Assembly (NCBI GenBank): GCA_030612005.1
Contig: JAUWOU010000004.1
Span: 1-64,000, forward strand
Reading direction: 5' to 3'
Origin: Candidatus Thorarchaeota archaeon
GTDB lineage: Archaea > Asgardarchaeota > Thorarchaeia > Thorarchaeales > Thorarchaeaceae
DNA length: 64,000 bases
Shown: in pieces, positions 16,921 to 26,497 of the stretch
Layout: each line of letters starts with the position of its first letter
How positions within the stretch are numbered: position 1 is the first letter of the stretch
The notes under the pieces: model-generated
Seen by the model: the letters and a program-made list of their open reading frames with translations, nothing else
Databases searched by the model: none
What the model was told of the DNA's origin: nothing
Translations under genes and position numbers: made by a program

Positions 16921-18033
16921 ATAGCGCAGCGGATAATAGAATTAGAAAAACTTCTGTCTCTTGCCCCACGCCATAAGGGTGGGGAACGAATGGTAGGAGA
17001 CTACCGAAAGAAACTAGCTCAGCTCAAGGCACTATTAGAGAAAAGACGAGAGCAAGATAAAGCCAGAAAGAGTGGAGGTACAGAAGAAGGAGTCGTTCGG
17101 AAAGAAGGCGCTGGACAAGTTTGCTTGGTGGGAGTAACAAATTGTGGAAAATCAAGCATCATTAACGCTGTGACAAATGCAACTTTTGACATAGGAGATT
17201 ATCCATTTACTACACCTATACCAACTCCAGCAATGCTAACTTTGGAAGACATCAACATCCAACTTGTAGAACTACCAGGAGTGTTCAAAGGAAGTCATAA
17301 AGCAGGAATTGGCAGACAGGCTCTTGCAGTAGCTAGAAACACTGACTGTATCGCAATAATCATTGATTTGTCACAGGACATCGATACTCAGATGAATGTA
17401 ATTCTGGGTGAATTGGATGCTGCAAGAATTAGGTTGAACAAGGAGAAGACTGCTGTTAGAATTGAGAGGGTTGGTCTCGGCGGTCTCATGATCTATGGTG
17501 CTCAGAATTATCAAGGTGATATTGAAGAAGTAATGGAATATCTAAGAGCACGCAGAGTATCAAACATCATTGTCAGATTCCAGAAACCAGCCACTTTCGA
17601 ACAACTCTTGGATGCAATGGATGCGAGTGTTTCTTATGTACGCGCCATGGTAATTGCAACAAAGGGTGATTCGGAAGGATCTGAAGCAAGATTCAAAGAA
17701 CTGGAAGAAAAATACAGTACAAGATTCGATATCATTCCAATATCTGCCGAAAAAGGAGAAAATCTTGATGGAATGAGTTGGACACTCTACAACCATCTTG
17801 ATATTCTGAGGGTATACACCAAGATACCCGGACAGAAGAGGGAAAGGAAACCAATAGTCCTACCTGAAGGTTCAGTAGTTGAAGATGCAGCCGGTAAGGT
17901 TCACAAGGAGTTGTTTGTAGAACGCTTCCGGTCAGCTGTAATCCTTCGAGAAAATGACAAAATTAAACGTAGAGTTGTTGGTCTTAACTATCCACTCCAA
18001 GATGGCGACGTTCTTCAACTGGCACATAGTTAG
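16858..18033 (+). CDS. DRG/Obg-type GTPase with TGS domain
   Basis: A 391-residue GTPase of the translation-linked Obg/DRG group. N-terminal helices (residues 15-75) resemble the DRG start. The P-loop is GVTNCGKSS (about 92-100), and FTTPIPTPAML is the switch I region. G3 reads ELPGV instead of DTPG. The C-terminal 70 residues form a TGS domain, often RNA-linked. The start used is a TTG at 16858, with no strong ribosome site. Its 5' coding region carries the second copy of the 23-bp repeat, so the native start or promoter may have been altered by the island. It is followed after 18 bases by trmJ. Confidence 0.85.
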   Translation: MPTNVTPEFDKQRLIYEETEDIAQRIIELEKLLSLAPRHKGGERMVGDYRKKLAQLKALLEKRREQDKARKSGGTEEGVVRKEGAGQVCLVGVTNCGKSSIINAVTNATFDIGDYPFTTPIPTPAMLTLEDINIQLVELPGVFKGSHKAGIGRQALAVARNTDCIAIIIDLSQDIDTQMNVILGELDAARIRLNKEKTAVRIERVGLGGLMIYGAQNYQGDIEEVMEYLRARRVSNIIVRFQKPATFEQLLDAMDASVSYVRAMVIATKGDSEGSEARFKELEEKYSTRFDIIPISAEKGENLDGMSWTLYNHLDILRVYTKIPGQKRERKPIVLPEGSVVEDAAGKVHKELFVERFRSAVILRENDKIKRRVVGLNYPLQDGDVLQLAHS

Positions 18034-18051
18034 TTGAATCTGGAGGCATGA

Positions 18052-18792
18052 ATGTCCATGGAACTACCAAATATTGTTGTGGTTCTAGTTGAGCCTGAGG
18101 AACCTGGTAACGTTGGTTTTGTTTCTAGAGTCTTAGCGAATTTTGGTGTTCCAGAGTTGAGAATCGTGGGATGGGATCCACGGGAAGATATGACTGCACA
18201 AATCTTCTCCGTACGTGCAAACAATATTCTTGATTCTGCAGGTATTTTCGACGATTTACCATCAGCATTAGAAGATATAGAAGCGGCTTGGGCGACATCA
18301 GCAAGAGCAGGTAGAAATCATAGCGTAACCAGAGCTCTGGTTCCCCTCAAAGAGTTGCCTGACCCAACAAACCTTGAAGGAAAAATCGCTCTTGTCTTCG
18401 GAAGAGAGAGTTCAGGACTCACAAATGAAGAATTAGGTCTCTGTGAACTGGCTTTCACAATACCGACCTCAGAGGCGTATCCAAGCCTCAATCTCAGTCA
18501 TGCTGTTGCGGTTGTTCTTCATCACTTGTTCTCAAATTATGGACTTGAGGAACCAAGTGAAATCGTACTACCCAGAGCAGCTACTCGAAAAGAACGAGAT
18601 CAGGTAATGATCTTCTTAGATGAAGTAATCGATGGACTCAATCTGAAAGACTACAGAAAACCAATTGCAAAGCAGGTCTTCAGGAATTTACTAGGAAGAG
18701 CCTACATGACAGGACGTGAAGTGACTACCTTAACTGGTATCGCTCGAAAACTGTACGACCTTGTTAATGATTGCGAGAAGGTAGAAGATTAA
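18052..18792 (+). CDS. trmJ: tRNA/rRNA 2'-O-methyltransferase (TrmJ-like SPOUT)
   Basis: SPOUT methyltransferase of the TrmH/TrmJ class, probably methylating the 2'-OH at tRNA position 32. The N-terminus VEPEEPGNVGFVSRVLANFG is the family signature. LVFGRESSGLTNEEL (about 125-140) and IPTSEAYPSLNLSHAVAVVL (about 147-166) form the SAM knot. The C-terminal 60 residues are helical, as in TrmJ. At 246 residues it has normal length. Its stop codon overlaps, tail to tail, that of the L10e gene. Confidence 0.85.
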   Translation: MSMELPNIVVVLVEPEEPGNVGFVSRVLANFGVPELRIVGWDPREDMTAQIFSVRANNILDSAGIFDDLPSALEDIEAAWATSARAGRNHSVTRALVPLKELPDPTNLEGKIALVFGRESSGLTNEELGLCELAFTIPTSEAYPSLNLSHAVAVVLHHLFSNYGLEEPSEIVLPRAATRKERDQVMIFLDEVIDGLNLKDYRKPIAKQVFRNLLGRAYMTGREVTTLTGIARKLYDLVNDCEKVED

Positions 18793-19328
18793 ATGCCATA
18801 ACCCATTTTTCGTTTGAGTTCTGGGTCAATCTTGTCAAACACAATCTTGCATGGGGTTGGCATCTTGGGTGCCGCTTTCTTTAGTGCAGCCCTTGCTGCT
18901 TTGATGTGCTCACGGTTTGTACGGATTGTGATGAGAGCCTGCTTTGGTTTGACTCTAGCCGCGGAACCTATGACCTTGCCCCAAGCCCTTCTCATTCCAT
19001 CCTGCACACGATCCGCACCAGCTCCAGAGATCATCTTGTTCTCTCGAAGGTAGTGGTAAGGCTTGACACGAATCCGAAGATGATAGTTACTCCTACCAGC
19101 ATTTTTGTTCATATCACGGTTGGATGCAATACGTGCAGACTCAAGAGCCTGGTGTCTAATCTGGCATCTCTCAAGACCAATCAGAGATAATTCAACCTCA
19201 AATTCACCACCAGGATTGCCCATGTCAAAGCTGACTATACGGCTAGCTGGTCTCCGATGGATATACTTCTTCCTCACGAAGGCGGGTCGGTCGCACTCTC
19301 GATAACATTGTCCGGGACGTTTTCCCAT
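18789..19328 (-). CDS. rpl10e: Ribosomal protein L10e (uL16)
   Basis: Large-subunit protein uL16, near the tRNA-binding face. It starts MGKRPGQCYRECDRPAFVRKKYIHR and has IRVKPYHYLRENKMISGAGADRVQDGMR in the middle, both highly conserved in archaea and eukaryotes. The length of 179 residues is normal. It stands alone on the minus strand with about 270 bases of upstream sequence, which holds only A+T-rich promoter-like DNA. It overlaps the trmJ stop by three bases. Confidence 0.97.
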   Translation of the reverse strand: MGKRPGQCYRECDRPAFVRKKYIHRRPASRIVSFDMGNPGGEFEVELSLIGLERCQIRHQALESARIASNRDMNKNAGRSNYHLRIRVKPYHYLRENKMISGAGADRVQDGMRRAWGKVIGSAARVKPKQALITIRTNREHIKAARAALKKAAPKMPTPCKIVFDKIDPELKRKMGYGI

Positions 19329-19554
19329 AATCGTTCACCTGATATTGATGGTCTTGAGTTGCTAGACTCAACGCTTCCGCGAGATGTTTCAATAAAAGGA
19401 TTATGGAGTGGATGGGAAATCGATAGGTAAGAATGGCGAATTTTGAAGTGCAGAGTAGCAAAATCGGGTTATAGGGGATTAAAACCAGCTGGTCTGAATA
19501 ATTTGTGCGAAAGAAACTCTTGATTGGGACTAGAGTCTTGCACACGTTCCCATA

Positions 19555-20166
19555 AACAATGAGTGTTTCTTGATGAGCACCGTTTCGTCTGCTGGGTTTT
19601 CACCATGGTGATGTGATTTCTTTTGGACCAGCAAGATGCATCAACAAGAAACCAGTAGCTAGCTGTATAGGAATGGGACCAATGTAGACGAAGACTCCTG
19701 ATGAGAGCATGACAGGTAATGTTGCTATCAGTGATATAATTGGCAGGACTAAAGTCAGAGCTCCAGCTACAAGTGTACTCCTTTTACTTGTTTTACCTCT
19801 TATGTAACGAATCACCTGAAATGCGAAGATGATATTGAAAAAACCGAGCATAAGTCCAGCAGTCAAGGAGTAATAATTCAGCACCTGTAATCCACCTAAA
19901 GATGATTCAGGTGGATATATCGCCCAAAAGAGCGCATATATTGCTACACTCACGCTCATATGACCGTCATGACCGCCAAAACCATATAGAAAGGTTGTAT
20001 ACGGTGGCACCACTGTTGCCAATGCCATAATTAGTGAAGCATATTTACGTATGAGTCGTCCTTCCACATCTGACATGATTCTCTCCAACCACTACAGCCC
20101 ATATTAGTTACAATTGATAGTTGTGAAATTATGATTTGAATTATTCGTTAACAATGAGTGTTTCTT
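19555..20166. repeat. 17-bp direct repeat behind two paralogous genes
   Basis: AACAATGAGTGTTTCTT occurs at 19555-19571 and 20150-20166. Each copy lies just beyond the 3' end of one of two neighbouring paralogous membrane protein genes; the second is three bases from the stop. This is what remains of the 3' flank when a gene and its tail are duplicated in tandem. A shared terminator or RNA site is possible. Confidence 0.7.
19600..20088 (-). CDS. Four-helix membrane protein, paralogue 1
   Basis: A 162-residue integral membrane protein with four hydrophobic segments (about 17-35, 45-60, 75-95 and 105-155). It shares with the next gene upstream the order FFNI(I/L)FA..VIR.I.GKTS, then A.G.LTL..P, then IGPIPIQL near the end. 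The function is unknown; it may belong to a lineage-specific Asgard family. The start could be the ATG at 20088 or the inner ATG five codons on. It lies 80 bases downstream of its paralogue and is probably co-transcribed. Confidence 0.65.
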   Translation of the reverse strand: MERIMSDVEGRLIRKYASLIMALATVVPPYTTFLYGFGGHDGHMSVSVAIYALFWAIYPPESSLGGLQVLNYYSLTAGLMLGFFNIIFAFQVIRYIRGKTSKRSTLVAGALTLVLPIISLIATLPVMLSSGVFVYIGPIPIQLATGFLLMHLAGPKEITSPW

Positions 20167-20168
20167 AA

Positions 20169-20702
20169 TCACTCCCAAGGAACATCCACTGGTTTTGGAC
20201 TATATTTTCTGGCAATTAGTATACCCATAATAAGCTGAATCGGTATCGGTCCTATGAAATACGGGCCGATTGTAAGTAAATAGGGAAGATAGAGAAAGGT
20301 TTGATACAATGGAATTGCAAGAGTCAATAAACCTGCAATAATCGTCTTCCTCATGGATGTCTTACCTTGAATATGGCGTATAACCAGAACTGCGAAAAGA
20401 ATGTTGAAGAATCCGAATATTGGTATCCACACCAAGATAAGAGGATTAAGGATGTGTAGACCATAGAACACACTACTTGGATCAACTGGCAAGAAAATGC
20501 CAAATATGGATGTTCCAGCAAGTTCCCAATTTGCACTAGGGGGAATGTATGCCCAAAGTACTGAATAGATCATGTTGCCCCCAATAGAGGCCATGCCCCC
20601 TGCAAGTGCATAGTAGAACACTGCAAATGGTGCAAATAGTGTTGTCAAAATACAAATAACAAGTACTGAAGTGGGAAACAGTTTTTCCTTCTTCTCTGGC
20701 AA
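20169..20702 (-). CDS. Four-helix membrane protein, paralogue 2
   Basis: A 177-residue integral membrane protein, homologous to the gene at 19600-20088 across its length. Shared blocks are FGFFNILFAVLVIRHIQGKTS and FIGPIPIQL. It has a short basic start (MPEKKEKLF) and four hydrophobic segments. The loop between helices one and two is about 20 residues longer than in the paralogue. No catalytic residue pattern is visible, and the role is unknown. The tandem pair with a repeated tail indicates a fairly recent duplication, although the proteins have already diverged. Confidence 0.65.
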   Translation of the reverse strand: MPEKKEKLFPTSVLVICILTTLFAPFAVFYYALAGGMASIGGNMIYSVLWAYIPPSANWELAGTSIFGIFLPVDPSSVFYGLHILNPLILVWIPIFGFFNILFAVLVIRHIQGKTSMRKTIIAGLLTLAIPLYQTFLYLPYLLTIGPYFIGPIPIQLIMGILIARKYSPKPVDVPWE

Positions 20703-20786
20703 CTTTTACTCTTCCCTCCCAACAAATCGAAACTGACGGTAGCTGTATTTCAGTCTATCCAAAGTTCTTCTATTGCACTACCTTTG

Positions 20787-21140
20787 ATGGCAATGTTGTG
20801 GAAAGATGTTTATGGACACACACTACTTCAAGACACCAGAGTGGTGAAGCGGTGGATGAGTGTAGAGGATAAACCGCCATCGAAAGAAAACAATTCTGCG
20901 ATAACATCACAGAGAAGAAACTCTAAAGTTGAAACAATCTACAAGATTTTAGAAACTGTGCTTGTATCTGAGATTGTTTTATTCCTTTTCGGAGGTTTCT
21001 TTGTAACCAATATGGATTCAATTTCATTGCGTATTTTATACTGGATAGTGATACCATGGTCAACCCTGATTACGGGAATATTGTTTCTAATAGTACGCTA
21101 TATGAAACGGAATTATCTTCGTGAAGAAGTTCCATCGTAG
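20787..21140 (+). CDS. Small two-helix membrane protein
   Basis: A 117-residue protein with a hydrophilic first half and two hydrophobic segments (about 55-75 and 82-105), ending in a basic tail. No family is recognised. The start may be the ATG at 20787 or the ATG at 20856, which directly follows GGTGG. Its 3' end overlaps the end of the surface-protein gene on the other strand by 28 bases. Coding status is uncertain, but the clean pair of transmembrane segments speaks for it. Confidence 0.45.
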   Translation: MAMLWKDVYGHTLLQDTRVVKRWMSVEDKPPSKENNSAITSQRRNSKVETIYKILETVLVSEIVLFLFGGFFVTNMDSISLRILYWIVIPWSTLITGILFLIVRYMKRNYLREEVPS

Positions 21141-23734
21141 GGGTATCCCTCGTATGTGTCAGAAGATTTGTACTTGTAAATTATCCAGATGGTTGCTATA
21201 GTCCCCATAAGCACTATAAGATCGAATCCGGGCCAACCGAAGACTGATACAAAATATTGTACGAGTCCCACACTTGAGTCCAATGGATTAAAGCCATTAT
21301 AGTATTCCCAAGAATCTAGATATCCATCTGCATCACTATCTGCAAGTACTGGACTTGTACCAATCACAAACTCTTGCAGGTTGTCCAAATTATCCATATC
21401 CGGGTCTAGATGACTGTCATCAACTAACGGATTGAGTGAATGTTGCACTTCCCATCCATCGGGCATTTGATCAAAATCGGAGTCAGGGTTGGTTGGATCC
21501 GTACCATATATGAGCAATTCAGCTGAGTCAGATAGCGCATCAACATCTGTGTCATTTGTCAATGGACTAGTACCCGCAAGATATTCATCCAGGGCCGAAA
21601 GGTCATCGTCATCATCGTCCTGTTGACTATCATAGACCAACGGATTCAGTCCATACTGAACTTCCCATCCATCCGGGATTGCATCCGAGTCGGTATCATT
21701 ATTCAAAGGATCTGTGAAATAGATATACACTTCAGAACCATCAGAGAGATTGTCAGAGTCTGCGTCAGGATTGTCAGGAGGTGTCCCCAATTCAAACTCA
21801 GCTCGTGAAAACAGTTCATCTTCATCAAGGTCATGTTCTAGTATCCACAACCCACAATCGATGTCAATCACATAGATGTAACCTTCTTTGTAAAATGCAT
21901 CTATTGACATTCCGTTAGTCTTGTATGAACCCACCTCTATGATATTAGTAGGATTCTGAGCATTGAGAATTTGAAGCCCAGCGCCATCAGCAGCAACATA
22001 AAACAGTTCATTGTCAACGTATACTCCGCGAACATAACCTGGTACATTGTACTCCCAGATTAATTCAGGATTTGCAGGATTAGCTGTGTCGAAGACCTTA
22101 ACCCCAAAGTTTGCAACTGTCACAACTGTGACATTGTCTTTTACATGAATTCCTGTTTTTATGCCATAGATTGTGATACCACTACAACGAGTGGGATTGG
22201 TCGGAATACTCACATCAACTATCACCAAACCACCATCATGAACATAGTAAACATAGTCACCAAACTTGTGGAGTGTTTCAACATCCGAACCATAAGATCC
22301 TACTTCATATGGGCTTGCAGGATTACTGATATCGACAACCACCAGTCCATCTATGCCACATGCAAGGTATGCAAATTGCTGATCTACATGGACATCATAT
22401 GTGTAGGTGGATGTTTTACAATGGCCTATGAGGGTGATATCTTGGGGATCTGCAACATTGAGAATCAATAGTCCGTTGTCTCTATCAGCAACATATGCGC
22501 GTTTATCAACCACGAAAACTTCTACGGCATGACCTGGTGTTCTGTAGTTTCCAACTTCTACAGGATTTGTTGCATCGGATATGTCTACAACCCTTAAACC
22601 GGCGAGATTATTCGCAATATACGCATAATCTCCATTCACAGACATTCCCCTGGCACTTCCAGCTGTATTATGGTTTCCAACTTCTAGCGGACTAAGCAAA
22701 TTTCCAGTGTTGATTATGCTCAACCCTCTTTCAGAAACAGGAACGTAGGCGTAATTTCCGTTAACAATAACATCGTAGCCAGGTCCTGATATCGCGCAAC
22801 GTCCTAATGGACTAGGAGTATGTGGAGATTTGACATCGAATATCGAAAATGCACCCGCGCCTTCGTTGGGATCTCCTTCTGAAACATAAGCAGTACCGTC
22901 TATAACTTTGATATCTGATGAATATTCTATTGTATCATGATGGCCAACCTGAGTTGGTGATGAGGGGTTATTTACGTCAATAACGTGAATTCCACCATAT
23001 CCACTTGCAAGAAAGACATGATTTCCTTCATAGGCTATTCCCAACGATGGCCATTCAGTATCGTAATGCCCTACCTCTATAGGACTTTCTTTGACACTAA
23101 CATCAAACACGCGAATGCCACCGTAGCTATCGGATGCATAGACATAGTCGCCGACAACAGTAGCATCTGTTAGTTTTCCTGATGTATCACATTGACTTAT
23201 CTCAAAGAGTGCTACTGGGTCACTTACATCGACAAGAACAAGACCACGATAGCTAATGATTACATAAGCAACCTCGGATTCGACGTAAACCCCCAACGCC
23301 CAAGCTGGAGTTCTTAATTGACTGATTCTCTTGGGATCGTGTATATTTTCAATGTTGACTATTTGGAGCCCACCAAGTCTACAGGCTGCATAGACAAAGT
23401 CGCCCTCAGCATATATTCCCTCAACCACATACCCCAAGAAAACGCTGGATACGTGAGTAGGTAAAGCGGGATTTGATATATTGAGTATCTCCATGTGGCG
23501 TCCGTTTCCAATATATGCCAAATTGTTTTCAACAAATACTGCGTGACAGGGGCCAAGAGTCCAATTTCCAGTTGCCACAACATTTCCATTTGGAGTTTGA
23601 GCTTCCTGATACTCAGAGAATGATGTGGGAGTGATTAATGGTTCAGTGATTGAAGAAACTCCTACTTGCACTTGCAGCAAACTCAATATGAGAGAAAAAA
23701 TCAGGATTGGTCGCACAAGTGCTAGTTTAGTCAT
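21113..23734 (-). CDS. Surface protein: LVIVD repeats and Ca-binding stalk
   Basis: An 873-residue exported protein. Residues 1-30 form a signal peptide. Residues 50-640 are about a dozen LVIVD-type repeats (such as LVVVDISNPASPYEVG), which fold as a beta-propeller-like array. Residues 650-820 hold thrombospondin-type-3/dockerin-like acidic repeats of the form DxDxDxxxDGWEVQ, expected to bind calcium and form a stalk. A single membrane helix near 838-857 is followed by a short cytoplasmic tail. The protein would stand on the outer cell surface, for adhesion or binding. It is not in an obvious operon. Confidence 0.85.
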   Translation of the reverse strand: MTKLALVRPILIFSLILSLLQVQVGVSSITEPLITPTSFSEYQEAQTPNGNVVATGNWTLGPCHAVFVENNLAYIGNGRHMEILNISNPALPTHVSSVFLGYVVEGIYAEGDFVYAACRLGGLQIVNIENIHDPKRISQLRTPAWALGVYVESEVAYVIISYRGLVLVDVSDPVALFEISQCDTSGKLTDATVVGDYVYASDSYGGIRVFDVSVKESPIEVGHYDTEWPSLGIAYEGNHVFLASGYGGIHVIDVNNPSSPTQVGHHDTIEYSSDIKVIDGTAYVSEGDPNEGAGAFSIFDVKSPHTPSPLGRCAISGPGYDVIVNGNYAYVPVSERGLSIINTGNLLSPLEVGNHNTAGSARGMSVNGDYAYIANNLAGLRVVDISDATNPVEVGNYRTPGHAVEVFVVDKRAYVADRDNGLLILNVADPQDITLIGHCKTSTYTYDVHVDQQFAYLACGIDGLVVVDISNPASPYEVGSYGSDVETLHKFGDYVYYVHDGGLVIVDVSIPTNPTRCSGITIYGIKTGIHVKDNVTVVTVANFGVKVFDTANPANPELIWEYNVPGYVRGVYVDNELFYVAADGAGLQILNAQNPTNIIEVGSYKTNGMSIDAFYKEGYIYVIDIDCGLWILEHDLDEDELFSRAEFELGTPPDNPDADSDNLSDGSEVYIYFTDPLNNDTDSDAIPDGWEVQYGLNPLVYDSQQDDDDDDLSALDEYLAGTSPLTNDTDVDALSDSAELLIYGTDPTNPDSDFDQMPDGWEVQHSLNPLVDDSHLDPDMDNLDNLQEFVIGTSPVLADSDADGYLDSWEYYNGFNPLDSSVGLVQYFVSVFGWPGFDLIVLMGTIATIWIIYKYKSSDTYEGYPYDGTSSRR

Positions 23735-23871
23735 TACGGAGCTCCCTGTATAGATTCACAACCGTTGTTAATAATCTTGACAACTTAGCAGTGGAAGATG
23801 GATTGATAACCTTTCGAGGGTATGTAAGGATTAGAGGGATTCGCTAAGACTCCAATAAGGAGTTACAAATT

Positions 23872-24090
23872 ATGGGAAAGAAAGGTGTCGCAGTTGGTGC
23901 TATCACATTCATATTAGGTTTACTAATCTTTGTTGATGATTTGCATGATTTTGTACCGGGTACTGAATTTCTACATTTTCTACCAGATTTCGATCCGTAC
24001 ATTATCGGTGGATTTCATTTGCACCATCTCTACTTAGGAATCATCATCATGCTGGTGGGATTATACATAGCCACAAAGTATGATGAGTAG
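23872..24090 (+). CDS. Small histidine-rich membrane protein
   Basis: A 72-residue protein with two hydrophobic segments (about 8-25 and 52-68). Between them are four acidic residues and a HLHH cluster. AAGGAG about 12 bases upstream supports the ATG at 23872. No family is recognised. The histidines near a membrane surface could bind metal, but that is only a guess. It is divergent from the surface-protein gene and convergent with deoxyhypusine synthase. Confidence 0.6.
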   Translation: MGKKGVAVGAITFILGLLIFVDDLHDFVPGTEFLHFLPDFDPYIIGGFHLHHLYLGIIIMLVGLYIATKYDE

Positions 24091-24142
24091 TGAACACAGG
24101 ATTTACTGTTCGCTCTTGACTCGGACAGTTCAGTAGGAGAAC

Positions 24143-25069
24143 TCAAGATAATACTCCTATAACCAACAGAGGAAAGATGATAGTGGCATCACCGATTACT
24201 GTTTCAAAGTTGGACTCGGTCTGCATCTTCTGCCAAGAAACTCCTTCAATAAGAGGGGCTCCACCAAGACTACCTCCTTCTGGGCGATCTAGTGTTATTT
24301 GTATAGCCATGTTGAGACCACCTTTGAGAATTGTTGAGCCCATTGTGAAGTGCTTTGTGAGACCTCCCCCAAGCATGATTGCACCAGTCTTCTTGGTCTG
24401 GGTGACAATTTCACCCAAAATTCGAAGGTCCTTGACAAAATCAAGTGATAGTTGCTTAGTAGTACTGTAAGTATAGAGATGAAAACCGAGCATAGAATCC
24501 ATCAGTCCTGGTGAAAAGATAGGGACATTTCGGAGTGCAGCTTGTCTGAGAATAGAGGAATCATCTTTTTGCACTAGACCGAGCTCTCGGAGAAATTCAG
24601 TTGGCGCAAGGGTTGTCATTTTCTCTTCAGGCAGTTCATCAAGAAATGTGTAGATTCCCTTCTCGAACTTTTCGAAATCTTCTTCTTTTACATAGATATC
24701 AGCAATACGACCCATTCCAGCCTCACGCAGCTCATAGTCGTCTTTTCCAGCAGGTACTCGATAGTGAGCTCCCCCGTATGCTTCAACAAGATCATGCACA
24801 ATGTTAGCACCACTAGTCACTATTGCATCTATTTTGCCACTCTCAACTAGTTGACTCACTACTTTTCTTAGTCCTCCTGGAACCATTGGACCAGACATTG
24901 AAAGAAATGTAAAACACTCTGAATCCTCGAACATTCTCTGGATAATCCCTGCAGCTCTACCTAGACGACCAGCACCAAGTACTCCTACTTTTTCCATCGA
25001 GTCAAGAAATGTTTGAAGATCTTTGGTCTTTGTGGGATCGATGTGATGAACTTTATCCATAGTGGTCAC
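24143..25069 (-). CDS. dys: Deoxyhypusine synthase
   Basis: Transfers the aminobutyl group of spermidine to a lysine of translation factor aIF5A, the first step of hypusine formation. NAD-binding segments TSGANIVHD and GGGLTKHF are visible. Near the C-terminus EGVSWQK aligns with the SWGK motif that holds the catalytic lysine; the lysine is present, although glycine is replaced by glutamine. The length of 308 residues is in range. The last residues IIFPLLVIGVLS match the family end. Confidence 0.92.
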   Translation of the reverse strand: MTTMDKVHHIDPTKTKDLQTFLDSMEKVGVLGAGRLGRAAGIIQRMFEDSECFTFLSMSGPMVPGGLRKVVSQLVESGKIDAIVTSGANIVHDLVEAYGGAHYRVPAGKDDYELREAGMGRIADIYVKEEDFEKFEKGIYTFLDELPEEKMTTLAPTEFLRELGLVQKDDSSILRQAALRNVPIFSPGLMDSMLGFHLYTYSTTKQLSLDFVKDLRILGEIVTQTKKTGAIMLGGGLTKHFTMGSTILKGGLNMAIQITLDRPEGGSLGGAPLIEGVSWQKMQTESNFETVIGDATIIFPLLVIGVLS

Positions 25070-25323
25070 CTGTGTTCGAACCTAGAATTTTGGTGATAAG
25101 TGATTCTGTAAGAAAAAGAAGAGGAGGCGAGTCCAGGCAAAATTCCGGGAGGACAATACCCGGACCCGCGCGATCCAAAATAAAACCTATGACAAGACTT
25201 GCTCCAAAGAGGGTTCAGGTTTTTCATAGTGCACAGTTTTCTAGAGTGAACAGTGACGTTGTAGGGAGTGACCCGAAAGTATTGTTCTATCGCGTAGTTA
25301 CATACGTTTAAACGCAAAATTTC

Positions 25324-25971
25324 ATGGGAAAGCCTATGCAGGCCCTTTTCAGCCCAGTTTCACTGGTTTTCATTCTACATGCTTTGTTCCTGCAGGGTAT
25401 CTGGCTATACATAGGTCGAATTTCACGGAATAGATACCTTACTGATCTCATGACCTTTCAAGCTCCATCCTCAAGACTATCAAGATACTATCACTGGCGC
25501 GTGACTAGTATTGAGCATGCATTAGGCGAAGGGATTGCATATCTTCTAATTCTTATAGCATCATTATATGGGCTGGGTTTTGCATTATTTGGTTTTGAAC
25601 AAGTTAATGGAGCTTTCTTAATAGTACTCTTTGTCGCCTTGCTCTCATTAATGAGTGCTTTACAACATGCATGGAGAGTCAAAGAGGTTGTTGATAGTGA
25701 AAGTAGGATAGCTGTAGGCATTCAAATAGCAACTGACAAAATTGGTGTGACAAGAATGATGGTCGACGACCTATTTATTCAAGGGGCCATGGGTGATGGA
25801 AGAACTTGGTTTGCACTGTTCAAGCTGGCGCAAAGAAAGGATCAGGTTGGATGGACGGTCAGGGATGTATTGTTAGAGAAAGGCAAGGAAGAAGATGCTC
25901 GTTTTCAAAGTCAAGGTCCTGAATCCAGTTCAACTAGTTCTAGTAAGGACAGTGGTCCAGACATTGCTTAA
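25324..25971 (+). CDS. Membrane protein with cytoplasmic tail
   Basis: A 215-residue protein with three hydrophobic segments (about 10-30, 68-90 and 95-112), then a soluble domain and a serine-rich low-complexity end (SSSTSSSKDSG). No family is recognised. The palindromic, TATA-like CGTTTAAACG at 25305-25314 lies 26 bases before the second methionine at 25336. A leaderless start there (MQALFSP) is possible as well as the ATG at 25324. It precedes the L35Ae gene by about 90 bases. Confidence 0.6.
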   Translation: MGKPMQALFSPVSLVFILHALFLQGIWLYIGRISRNRYLTDLMTFQAPSSRLSRYYHWRVTSIEHALGEGIAYLLILIASLYGLGFALFGFEQVNGAFLIVLFVALLSLMSALQHAWRVKEVVDSESRIAVGIQIATDKIGVTRMMVDDLFIQGAMGDGRTWFALFKLAQRKDQVGWTVRDVLLEKGKEEDARFQSQGPESSSTSSSKDSGPDIA

Positions 25972-26060
25972 TCCTAGAGAGTAAAAATAAAGTTCATTCA
26001 GTAAGTCTTATATCCGATTCCAAGGGGCGTTCACCAGAACTCCCATAGGAGGAACTCCGC

Positions 26061-26342
26061 ATGTCTAAGAGTGTATCAACTGGTCAAAGAGGCGTTGTCG
26101 TAAGCTATCGTAGAGGAAAACATCTACAGCATCCTAATCAAGTGATTTTAATTTTTGATAGTATTAAGACCAGAGCGGACGCTTCCGCTCTTGTAAGTCG
26201 TAAGGTGAAATGGACATCACCCGGGGAAAGAGAATTCTTAGGTAAAGTACTTGGAGCACATGGAAACAGTGGTGCAGTTAGAGCAAAATTCCGTACTAAC
26301 CTCCCAGGTCAGGCTATTGGAACACCTGTTTTCCTAATGTAG
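26061..26342 (+). CDS. rpl35ae: Ribosomal protein L35Ae (eL33)
   Basis: Large-subunit protein eL33, found in eukaryotes and only part of the archaea. Conserved parts are GVVVSYRRGKHLQHPNQVIL, ALVSRKVKW and GKVLGAHGNSGAVRAKFRTNLPG. The length of 93 residues is normal. AGGAGG lies about 10 bases before the ATG. Presence of this protein fits Asgard, Thermococcales or some TACK lineages. Confidence 0.96.
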   Translation: MSKSVSTGQRGVVVSYRRGKHLQHPNQVILIFDSIKTRADASALVSRKVKWTSPGEREFLGKVLGAHGNSGAVRAKFRTNLPGQAIGTPVFLM

Positions 26343-26497
26343 GCCAATCACGAAGTTTTATCAGGAAATCATCGGAAGTCAACTTGGCTCCAGTGATGTA
26401 ATTGGCTATCTGAGGATAGAAATATCCAGCGACGAGTCATAGTTAAGCTGAGGGGCCACTATAACAATCGTTGTTTGTTTCTGGTCGGTGAATACGT

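Noticed and set aside
19243-19545. A 100-codon minus-strand frame
   Set aside because: It overlaps the start of L10e in another frame, has no family likeness and no ribosome site.
25072-25317. Two overlapping frames between dys and the membrane gene
   Set aside because: They lie on opposite strands over each other, with no ribosome site or family features; the stretch looks like a divergent promoter region.
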